DNA of 17,051 bases from Thioalkalivibrio nitratireducens. GTDB lineage: Bacteria > Pseudomonadota > Gammaproteobacteria > Ectothiorhodospirales > Ectothiorhodospiraceae. The position numbers and the translations under genes are program-made. The notes under the pieces were generated by a model that ran no database searches, was not told the DNA's origin, and was given only the letters and a program-made list of their open reading frames with translations. Shown here piece after piece: positions 6,243 to 12,982 of this stretch. How positions within the stretch are numbered: the stretch's first letter is position 1; each line of letters starts with the position of its first letter. The stretch spans positions 1-17,051 of the forward strand of contig JAABSN010000068.1 in the NCBI GenBank assembly GCA_011390385.1, read 5' to 3'.

Positions 6243-7498
6243 ACTGTAAGATCGGGTCACTTAAATACGCCCTCAACGGTGTCTACTCCGGTGGTACACC
6301 TACGGCGGGTGATGACTCGTTGTATGACGACGGCGGCATTCCGTTCGTGACGATTGGTGATATGAGTTCCCAAACGCCAATAATCTCGACCAAGCGCCAC
6401 CTATCCGAAGGCGGGTGCCAATCTAAAAACCTAAAGACTGTACAGAAGGGAACTATCCTTTTGTCGATGTACGCCACGATCGGGCTCCCTAACATTCTCG
6501 GAATTGACGCCTGCATAAGTCAGGCGATCATCGCGCTATTCAGTCGCAGGGATCAGAATCCCCGGTTTCTGTATTGGTGGCTGATGCACTACCGCGGATT
6601 TCTCGAAGCAGAAGTGGCCGGCTCGACCCAAGGAAATTTGAATGCAGAGCGTGTAAAGAATATCCGGTTCATATTCATTGATATCGCAACCCAACGCCAG
6701 CTTGCCGACTTTCTGGACCGTGAGACCGCAAGAATCGACCTGCTGATCGAGAAAAAGCAGCGGTTGGTGGCGCTGCTGGGGGAGAAGGTAAGACGTTATG
6801 TTTCATCGATATTCGAAAGACTAGCGCACGAAAATCGGATATGGCGTCTGAAACATGTCTTGCTCGCCGGATTGGCATATGGCGCCAACGAACCATCTGA
6901 CGGCGACGACCCAGACGATGTTCGCTATATTCGCATCACTGACATCGATCCAGACGGAAACCTGCGTGATGACACCTTTAAGAGTCTCCCGCGTGAGCGC
7001 ATCCGTGACTACATCCTAGAAGATGGCGACATTCTGTTTGCTCGGAGCGGTGCAACCGTTGGCAAGTCCTTCATCTACAGAGAGCACATGGGCGAGTGCT
7101 GTTATGCTGGTTACCTCATTCGCGCCCGCGTCAACACAAAACTCATCTCTCAAGACTTCCTGAAGCACTTCACGTCAACCGATCAATACTGGAATCATAT
7201 CCTTGGAACGAACATTCAGGCGACAATCCAGAATGTGAGTGCGGAGAAATACGCAAACCTTGCATTTCCATTGCCGCCACTAAGCGTTCAAAGAGAAATC
7301 TCTGCAAGGGTAATGAGAAACGAGGAACGTTATGCCGCAACAAAGAGTAGGGTGAATGCCTCCATCGACCGCCTTAAAGAATACCGCTCCGCCCTGATCA
7401 CCGCCGCCGTCACTGGCCAGATCGATGTTCAGGCCTACGCCCGATCCGGCACCACCGACCGCCGCCTTGATGCCATTCAAGAGGAGATGAACGCATGA
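6239..7498 (+). CDS. hsdS: Type I restriction-modification system, specificity subunit HsdS
   Basis: A 419-residue specificity subunit that determines the target sequence for both methylation and cleavage. It has the usual two half-sites. TRD1 spans roughly residues 1-150 (GGTPTAGDDSLYDDGGIPFVTIGDM) and ends with the first conserved helix region, TQRQLADFLDRETARIDLLI. TRD2 (about 200-350) has YIRITDID, DILFARSGATVGKS and LPPLSVQREI, followed by the second helix and AALITAAVTGQI-type tail (ALITAAVTGQIDV). Start is GTG 6239, overlapping the mini-ORF stop, with GGGAGG 7 bases upstream. The gene is visibly less GC-rich than hsdM and hsdR, normal for the exchangeable recognition domains. Its stop overlaps the next gene (ATGA, 7495-7498). 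The recognition sequence cannot be predicted from the text. Confidence 0.93.
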   Translation: MNCKIGSLKYALNGVYSGGTPTAGDDSLYDDGGIPFVTIGDMSSQTPIISTKRHLSEGGCQSKNLKTVQKGTILLSMYATIGLPNILGIDACISQAIIALFSRRDQNPRFLYWWLMHYRGFLEAEVAGSTQGNLNAERVKNIRFIFIDIATQRQLADFLDRETARIDLLIEKKQRLVALLGEKVRRYVSSIFERLAHENRIWRLKHVLLAGLAYGANEPSDGDDPDDVRYIRITDIDPDGNLRDDTFKSLPRERIRDYILEDGDILFARSGATVGKSFIYREHMGECCYAGYLIRARVNTKLISQDFLKHFTSTDQYWNHILGTNIQATIQNVSAEKYANLAFPLPPLSVQREISARVMRNEERYAATKSRVNASIDRLKEYRSALITAAVTGQIDVQAYARSGTTDRRLDAIQEEMNA

Positions 7499-8547
7499 AG
7501 CGTCTCTGGAAAGTCGTTCATGGAAAGTATGGTCAATATGAGGTAGAAGCGCTTCAAGAAAGCATCCTGTTGATCGACTTCAGGATCACCGCAGATATTT
7601 CCCATGCGAAGGATCGAGAGGCGCTAACCGAGATTCTGAGAGAGGCGTTCCCGGAAGCAAAGCCCAAAACAATCTCGAACTTCGCTGCTCAAGTGAATCA
7701 GTTCGTCAATGTCATGCAGCCCGATGATCTGGTGATCTGCCCGATCAAGACGTCCAGCACCATCGCAATCGGTCGAATCACCGGTCCCTACAAGCCGCAT
7801 CCGGAGTCGGGCTGGCCCACGCGACCCGTGCAGTGGCTGAAAACAGACTTGCCGCGTGACACCTTCAAGCAAGACCTGCTCTACAGCTTCGGAGCGTTCA
7901 ACACAGTCTGCGAGATAAGCCGGAACAATGCGGTTGCAAGGGTGGAGAGCGTCCTGCAGAGCGGCAAGGATCCTGGCTTTGGGGCCAAGCCTAGCGCGAC
8001 TCGGCCGAGCAGTACTTCCGAACCCTCTGGGGAAGTCGAGCCCAGCGAAGAAATCCTCGATCTGGACCAGATTGCCCGAGACCAGATCGAGCAGCGCATC
8101 GCTTCGGTCTTCACCGGCCACGACCTGACCAATCTGGTTGCCGCGATCCTGCGTGCCCAGGGGATGAAGGTTCGGGTTTCTCCGCCCGGAGCAGACGGCG
8201 GTATCGATCTGGTTGCAGGCAGTGGGCCATTGGGTCTGGAGAGTCCGAGGATTGTCGGGCAAGTCAAATCCGGCGAGTACCAGATTCAGGATCCGGACCT
8301 GAAGAGTCTGATCGGCAATATTCAGGAGACACACGCCGACTCCGGCTTGCTCGTCAGCTGGAATGGATTCACCGCACCGGTGCGCAAGCGGGTGAACGAA
8401 CTATATTTCCGAGTCCGTCTGTGGGGCCGACAGGAGATCATCGAGAGTCTGTTTGCGGTCTATGACCAACTTCCGGAAGAGATCATGGCCGAGCTGCCGT
8501 TGAAACGAACCTGGACGCTGGTGCCCGAGGATCTCGATGCGGTATGA
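7495..8547 (+). CDS. Mrr-like restriction endonuclease with an added N-terminal domain
   Basis: A 350-residue protein. Residues about 195-330 are an Mrr-type PD-(D/E)XK nuclease: GADGGID with D238, and QVK at 256-258 (GGID...QVK is the Mrr_cat signature). Residues 1-150 form a separate domain with VICPIKTSSTIAIGRITGPY and a later VQWL strand. This resembles the domains placed before type IV nucleases, possibly a PUA/EVE-like reader of modified bases. A Ser/Pro/Glu-rich linker (about 165-190) joins the two. The gene overlaps both hsdS and hsdR by 4 bp (ATGA), so it is fully integrated in the type I operon although it is not a core subunit. A plausible role is cutting modified foreign DNA that type I enzymes miss, or DNA damage control; both are inferred. 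Nuclease family is confident, the reader domain is not. Confidence 0.82.
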   Translation: MKRLWKVVHGKYGQYEVEALQESILLIDFRITADISHAKDREALTEILREAFPEAKPKTISNFAAQVNQFVNVMQPDDLVICPIKTSSTIAIGRITGPYKPHPESGWPTRPVQWLKTDLPRDTFKQDLLYSFGAFNTVCEISRNNAVARVESVLQSGKDPGFGAKPSATRPSSTSEPSGEVEPSEEILDLDQIARDQIEQRIASVFTGHDLTNLVAAILRAQGMKVRVSPPGADGGIDLVAGSGPLGLESPRIVGQVKSGEYQIQDPDLKSLIGNIQETHADSGLLVSWNGFTAPVRKRVNELYFRVRLWGRQEIIESLFAVYDQLPEEIMAELPLKRTWTLVPEDLDAV

Positions 8548-11516
8548 GTGAGTCGCGACACACCACTGCCGACATCCACCAGGAAAAGGTCTTTGAGGCC
8601 CATATCGTTGCCTGTCTGACCGCCAGGCAGGGCTACATCGAGCGGGACTGTGCCGCTCATTACGATGTGGCCCATGCACTCGACACCGAACTGCTGTTCC
8701 GCTTCCTGAAGACCACTCAACCCGAGGCCTGGCAGACACTGGAGGAGCACTACAGCGCGCAGGCCGAAGCCGAGGTGTTGAAGCGCCTGGAGCAGGCGTT
8801 GAAGCAGCATCCGACCCATGTCGTGCTGCGCGAGGGCATCAAGCTGGTGCCCAACATCCGCTTCGCGCTGTGTTTCTTCAAACCCGCGTCGAACCTGAAC
8901 CCGGAGCTCACCCGGCTGTACGAGACCAACCTGCTGTCTGTGATGCGTCAGGTGACGTATTCGGCGAAGAACAAGAACGCCATCGATCTGGTGACCTTCG
9001 TCAACGGCATTCCGGTGGCCACCTTCGAGGTCAAGAACCCGCTCACCGGACAAAACATCCGCCATGCCGAGAAGCAGTACCGTAAGGACCGCTCCCCGGC
9101 CGGCGAGCCGCTGCTGACCTTCAAGCGCGGAGCCATCGTGCATTTCGCGGTCGATCCGGACAACGTGTCGATGACCACCCGGCTGCGCAATGGCAAGACG
9201 GTGTTCCTGCCGTTCAACCGGGGTCGCGAAGGCGGGGCGGGCAACCCGGATGTGTTGGATGAGAACCGGGTGGCCTATCTCTACAAGAATCTCCCCGGCG
9301 AGAAGGCGGCGCTGTCGCGTGAGGTGCTGCTGGACCTGATCGGCCGGTTCATCCACCTGGAGCGCAACGACGGCCAGGAGACGCTGATCTTCCCGCGCTA
9401 CCAGCAACTGGACGCGGTGCGCAAGTTATTGGCCGATGCGCGATCGAAGGGTGCGGGGCAGAACTATCTGATCCAGCACAGCGCCGGTTCGGGCAAGTCC
9501 AACACCATCGCCTGGACCGCGCACCAGATCATCAACCTGCACGACGAGGACGATCGGCCGCTGTTCGATACTGCCATCATCGTCACCGACCGGCTGGTGC
9601 TGGACCGCCAGTTGCAGAGCACGATCGGCGGGTTCGCCCAGACCGAGGGCGTGGTGAAGAAGATCGACGGCACCTCGCGCGATCTGAAGGACGCGATCCT
9701 GAAGGGCGCGCGGATCATCATCACCACCATCCAGAAGTTCGGCACCGAGCATCTGGCGACGATTTCCGGGCAGTCCGGCAAGAACTTCGCGGTGGTCATC
9801 GACGAGGCCCATTCCTCTCAGTCCGGCAAAGCCGCCCAGGCGATGACCGATGCGCTGACTCGCGATGCGGTGGGCTCCGAGGACATCGAGGATCTGGTAC
9901 TGGCCTTCCAGAACGCGCGCGGACCGCAGAAGAATATCTCCTTCCTGGCGTTCACCGCCACTCCGCGAAACGTCACGCTGGAGCGCTTTGGCCGTATCGG
10001 TGACGATGGATTGCCTCACCCCTTCCACCTGTACTCGATGCGCCAGGCGATCGAGGAAGGCTTCATCGTCGATGTGCTGCAGAACTACACCAGCTACGAG
10101 GCCTACTATCAGCTGGAAAAAGCGATCGAGGACGATCCGGCCTTCAAGGGCCGACGCGCCCAGGCTCGGGTCGCCCGCTTCGCCTCGCTGCACCCGACCG
10201 CCATTGATCAGAAGGTGGAAGTCATCGTCGAGCACTTCCGCCGTCATGTCGCACGGGAGCTAAATGGGCAGGCCAAGGCGATGGTCGTGACCCAGAGCCG
10301 GGAGCACGCGCTGCGCTACTGGCAGCATCTGAATGCCTACATCGAGCAAAACGGCTACCAGGGCTTGCGGGCGCTGGTCGCGTTTTCCGGGGAGCTGGAG
10401 ATCGACGGCAACAGCTGGACCGAGGCCGCCGCCAATGGTTTCTCGGAGCAAGAACTGCCACGGCGCTTCGATGGCGAGGAATACCAGATTCTGGTGGTGG
10501 CCGAGAAGTACCAGACCGGCTTCGACCAGCCCAAGCTGGTGGCGATGTATGTGGACAAGAAGCTGGCCGGCTTGCAGGCCGTCCAGACGCTATCCCGCCT
10601 GAATCGGCGCTTCGGCCACAACCAGCCGACTTATGTGCTCGATTTCCGCAATTCCATCGAGGACATCAAGGAAGCCTTCCGGCCCTACTACGAAGTGACC
10701 GCGCTGGAGGAGCGCACCGACCTGAACCAGATCTACGACCTCGAGCAGCGCCTGATGGGCATGGGCTACCTGCACAAGGACGAGATCGAGCGCTTTGCCG
10801 AGCGCTTCTTCAAGGGCGGACTGGACAATTACGACCGCGTTGCGCTGGAAGGACTGGTGAAGCTCTGCGTCGCGCGATTCGTGCAGGATGAAGACGAGGC
10901 CCAGCAGGAGGAGTTCCGGCAACTGTTGCGCAGCTACCAGCGCTTCTACTCGTTCGTGGCTCAGGTCGTTCGCTTACAGGACAGCTGGCTGGAGAAGCTG
11001 TTTACCTACTCGTCCTGGCTAGGGCGTCTGCTGCCCTCCCGCGTTATCCCGCCCGAAATCAGTGTCAGCGATGACATGCTCGAGCTCTCGGCCTTCCGTC
11101 TGCAATCGACCGAATCCGGCAGCGCGTCACTGAAGGTCGGGGAGACCCGCGGTCTGGACCCGATTACGGAATTCGGCGCTAATCCGTACACGGAAGAGGA
11201 AGAAAAGTCACTGTCGGAAATCATAGAATCCTTCAACGAACGCCATGGCACCAGTTTCAGCCGCGAGGACTTCCTGCGCTTCGAGCGCGTCAACCGAGAA
11301 ATCGTCGATGACGAGATGCAGGAAATGCTACGCAACAACCCCGCCGACGTCGTCTACAACACCTTCGCCCAAGCGTTCTTCCAGGGCATGGTGAAACTGT
11401 TCCAGCAAGACAACGCAATGCGCAACATCGTGATGACCGATGGCGATGCTCGAGAGCAGGCAACACGGCATTTCTTTAGAAGGGCGCAGCGGCAGGCGAA
11501 TGAGGGATCAACATGA
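8544..11516 (+). CDS. hsdR: Type I restriction-modification system, endonuclease/translocase subunit HsdR
   Basis: A 990-residue restriction subunit. The N-terminal nuclease has D148 and E162-V-K164 (AIDLVTF...ATFEVKNP), the PD-(D/E)XK site. The superfamily 2 motor follows: Walker A SAGSGKS (313-319), DEAH box (420-423), FTATPR motif III (470-475) and motif VI QTLSRLNRR (from residue 681). The C-terminal part is the helical region that holds HsdR to the methylase core. All catalytic residues are present, so the protein should translocate and cut unmethylated DNA. It is the last R-M gene, with start ATG 8544 overlapping the Mrr-like gene. Its length is usual for the family. Confidence 0.95.
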   Translation: MSESRHTTADIHQEKVFEAHIVACLTARQGYIERDCAAHYDVAHALDTELLFRFLKTTQPEAWQTLEEHYSAQAEAEVLKRLEQALKQHPTHVVLREGIKLVPNIRFALCFFKPASNLNPELTRLYETNLLSVMRQVTYSAKNKNAIDLVTFVNGIPVATFEVKNPLTGQNIRHAEKQYRKDRSPAGEPLLTFKRGAIVHFAVDPDNVSMTTRLRNGKTVFLPFNRGREGGAGNPDVLDENRVAYLYKNLPGEKAALSREVLLDLIGRFIHLERNDGQETLIFPRYQQLDAVRKLLADARSKGAGQNYLIQHSAGSGKSNTIAWTAHQIINLHDEDDRPLFDTAIIVTDRLVLDRQLQSTIGGFAQTEGVVKKIDGTSRDLKDAILKGARIIITTIQKFGTEHLATISGQSGKNFAVVIDEAHSSQSGKAAQAMTDALTRDAVGSEDIEDLVLAFQNARGPQKNISFLAFTATPRNVTLERFGRIGDDGLPHPFHLYSMRQAIEEGFIVDVLQNYTSYEAYYQLEKAIEDDPAFKGRRAQARVARFASLHPTAIDQKVEVIVEHFRRHVARELNGQAKAMVVTQSREHALRYWQHLNAYIEQNGYQGLRALVAFSGELEIDGNSWTEAAANGFSEQELPRRFDGEEYQILVVAEKYQTGFDQPKLVAMYVDKKLAGLQAVQTLSRLNRRFGHNQPTYVLDFRNSIEDIKEAFRPYYEVTALEERTDLNQIYDLEQRLMGMGYLHKDEIERFAERFFKGGLDNYDRVALEGLVKLCVARFVQDEDEAQQEEFRQLLRSYQRFYSFVAQVVRLQDSWLEKLFTYSSWLGRLLPSRVIPPEISVSDDMLELSAFRLQSTESGSASLKVGETRGLDPITEFGANPYTEEEEKSLSEIIESFNERHGTSFSREDFLRFERVNREIVDDEMQEMLRNNPADVVYNTFAQAFFQGMVKLFQQDNAMRNIVMTDGDAREQATRHFFRRAQRQANEGST

Positions 11517-11543
11517 GTTCACTTATTTGAGGGAGCAAACGAC

Positions 11544-11957
11544 GTGCGTAGATTGTTTGTTCGTGGGCTGATCCTGATGCTGATCGGCCTCACAGCACCC
11601 GCCATGACATCCGAAAAATGCGGAAATTGGCTGAGTGAGGACTTCTTCAAGACAGCCGACATCAGCGCGGTAAGGGAATGCGTGGCAGACATGAAGTCAC
11701 TATCCGCGCGGGATGACGAGGGGCGAACGCCACTTCACCTTGCGGTCAAGGCCAGTCAAGATGTTTCGGTGATACTGGAACTGCTTCGGCTCGGCGCGGA
11801 TGTATCCCTTCTGGACGCATCTGGGCGGAGTGTGATCCATGATGCTGCAGAACATTCGACAGTTCCCGAGGTCATCCCCTTGTTGGAGAACCGGGGTCAG
11901 GTCGTGCTTCGTGCACGTTTCACGGACTGCGCTCCGGATACTTCGCGCGCGGTTTGA
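11544..11957 (+). CDS. Short exported ankyrin-repeat protein, probably cut short at its 3' end
   Basis: A 137-residue frame from GTG 11544, with a GAGGGA Shine-Dalgarno at 11529-11534. The first 20 residues are a signal peptide (LFVRGLILMLIGLTAPAMT). Residues about 55-115 are two ankyrin-like units: DDEGRTPLHLAV...LLRLGADVSLLD and ASGRSVIHDAA...VIPLLENRG. The last 20 residues lose the repeat pattern and read as non-family sequence. The gene therefore looks truncated near 11900, where it enters the repeat-rich right border of the island. It follows hsdR by 27 bp and could be co-transcribed. Exported ankyrin proteins sometimes act as inhibitors or immunity proteins, but nothing here shows a partner. 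Confidence 0.6.
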   Translation: MRRLFVRGLILMLIGLTAPAMTSEKCGNWLSEDFFKTADISAVRECVADMKSLSARDDEGRTPLHLAVKASQDVSVILELLRLGADVSLLDASGRSVIHDAAEHSTVPEVIPLLENRGQVVLRARFTDCAPDTSRAV

Positions 11958-12151
11958 CTCGCGGCCGATCTGCCGGATTGACAACAGCGCCTCGAGACCG
12001 TTGCGCTCGACCCGGTTCAAGAATCTGAGAGAGGGACCGCCTCGCTTGTTTTCACCGACTTCCCTGTTCTGAACGGTCACAAGGCTGGTTCAGTACCGCG
12101 GCAAATACCGCCTGATTCACGTGCACCTTTTCGCGCGCGAATCGAGTCTTT
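11958..12151 (+). other. Border sequence without a supported gene
   Basis: About 190 bp between the ankyrin gene and tRNA-3' copy 3. A minus-strand frame is open through it but is joined to tRNA antisense sequence and has no recognisable protein. GACCCGGTTCAAG near 12009 faintly resembles the T-arm region of copy 1 but soon diverges. Confidence 0.35.
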
Positions 12152-12187
12152 ATCGGCAGTCGCAGGTCGAAGTCCTGCAGGGCCCAC
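12152..12187 (+). repeat. tRNA 3'-end repeat, copy 3 (degenerate)
   Basis: ATCGGCAG, then CGCAGGTCGAAGTCCTGCAG, then GGCCCAC follow the same tRNA 3' segment as copy 2 with few changes. The T-stem GCAGG/CCTGC is kept and the T-loop is altered (TCGAAGT). Similarity stops before CCA, where an IS630-like fragment begins. There is no downstream extension as in copies 1, 2 and 4. Confidence 0.65.
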
Positions 12188-12256
12188 TGATCGGGCGTCT
12201 TGTCGATCAACATTCGCTGCAGACTGGCTTCCTGTTCGGAAAAAAGGGAACGCAGA
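12187..12256 (-). pseudogene. Fragment of an IS630-type transposase (N-terminal piece)
   Basis: The minus strand reads LFSEQEASLQRMLIDKTPDQ and then runs straight into tRNA antisense sequence. EQE...IDKTPDQ resembles the motif preceding the LWTRxAV helix-turn-helix segment of IS630-family transposases; that segment is missing. No inverted ends or catalytic DDE region are present, so this is a scrap left by earlier insertion and rearrangement. The short length limits confidence. Confidence 0.35.
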
Positions 12257-12614
12257 CACCCAACTCCAACATGCCTGGCTGAAACCGGGCAGGTCGCAGG
12301 CTCATGCCCTGCAGGGCCGAACATCTTGTTGAATCTTCTGGGTGTATCCGGGGGTGACCCATAGACTCTCGGTCGCATGCAAACGATGGGTGTCCGAGAC
12401 TCGCATCCGATGGGAGCGCAATATCGCAGGATTTCATGAAGAAATTGATCTGCCCGTTCTGATCGCTGAGCCAGGTATCGAGCAGGGGTTCGAAGAGGAA
12501 TGTCGGCGATTCGCTCGCGATCGCACTTGCACTCGAAAGCAAGAGCACGCCGGCCACAGTAGCGCAACGCCACCGGTGCCTGACTCGAACCAAAAGCCGA
12601 AATGGATGATTCAT
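12207..12614 (-). pseudogene. Secreted protein gene truncated by the right-border repeat
   Basis: From ATG 12614 (GGAG 9 bases upstream; an alternative ATG at 12629 lacks a site) the product starts MNHPFRLLVRVRHRWR. A signal peptide core CATVAGVLLLSSASAIA follows, with a cut near AIA|SES, then about 45 ordinary residues. From about residue 78 the frame runs into repeat copy 4, and further on into repeat antisense and transposase scrap, to a stop at 12207. The original 3' end is therefore missing. It lies 45 bp after the preceding secreted gene on the same strand and was probably third in that operon. I recognise no family. Confidence 0.5.
12281..12379 (+). repeat. tRNA 3'-end repeat, copy 4 (att-like, right border)
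   Basis: GCAGG-CTCATGC-CCTGC keeps the T-stem but has a changed loop. GCAGGGCCGAACATCTTGTTGA parallels the GCAGGGCCCACCATCTTATTGA of copies 1 and 2 (longer matches are at 12311-12332). The downstream part CCGGGGGTGACCCATAGAC and CTCGGTCG nearly equals copy 1 (170-197). It interrupts a minus-strand host gene, so it marks the right edge of the inserted DNA. Confidence 0.7.
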
Positions 12615-12658
12615 GTCGTTGATCTCCATTCAGCCAGCATAACCAGGCATCAACCGCA

Positions 12659-12982
12659 TCAAGACGACAAGCCCGATGATTCAAAACCATCCTTGAAGAG
12701 AATATCCGACTGCCCGGCCGGGGTCCAGAACCCGCCTCGGAGCGTGAATTCTCCGCCCGAAGACCCGCCAGCATCCGGCTGACCGACGGTGCCCTGCAGG
12801 AAGAACGCATCGCCGATGGAAGCCGCACCGCCTCCATCGATGGTCGAGCGCCGGATCTTGAACTCACCGCCGGCGGGCTGCGTTCTCTCTTGCGCGGCAA
12901 GACCAACCCCTGCAAGGCCCATGAGCGCCAGCACCGCGCCGGCGACCCAGCGCCTCCGATGCCGGGGCATCAGCCTGTTCAT
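12659..12982 (-). CDS. Small secreted protein with DGFE-type C-terminus
   Basis: A 107-residue protein from ATG 12982, whose start overlaps the stop of the S74 gene (ATGA). The N-terminus has a basic stretch (MPRHRRRW) and a hydrophobic segment (VAGAVLALMGLAGVGLAA), a clear signal peptide. The mature part repeats a theme: GGEFKIRRSTIDGGGA, then GDAFFLQGTVGQPDAG, then GGEFTLRGGFWTPA. It ends with ILFKDGFESSG, a tail common on secreted proteins of some gammaproteobacteria. Translation is probably coupled to the large surface protein, suggesting a shared export or surface role; the function is unknown. Confidence 0.75.
   Translation of the reverse strand: MNRLMPRHRRRWVAGAVLALMGLAGVGLAAQERTQPAGGEFKIRRSTIDGGGAASIGDAFFLQGTVGQPDAGGSSGGEFTLRGGFWTPAGQSDILFKDGFESSGLSS

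Noticed and set aside
12009..12035. Possible fifth tRNA-3' copy (CCCGGTTCAAGAATCTGAGA)
   Set aside because: Similarity to copy 1 stops after about 11 bases; no acceptor strand or downstream block.
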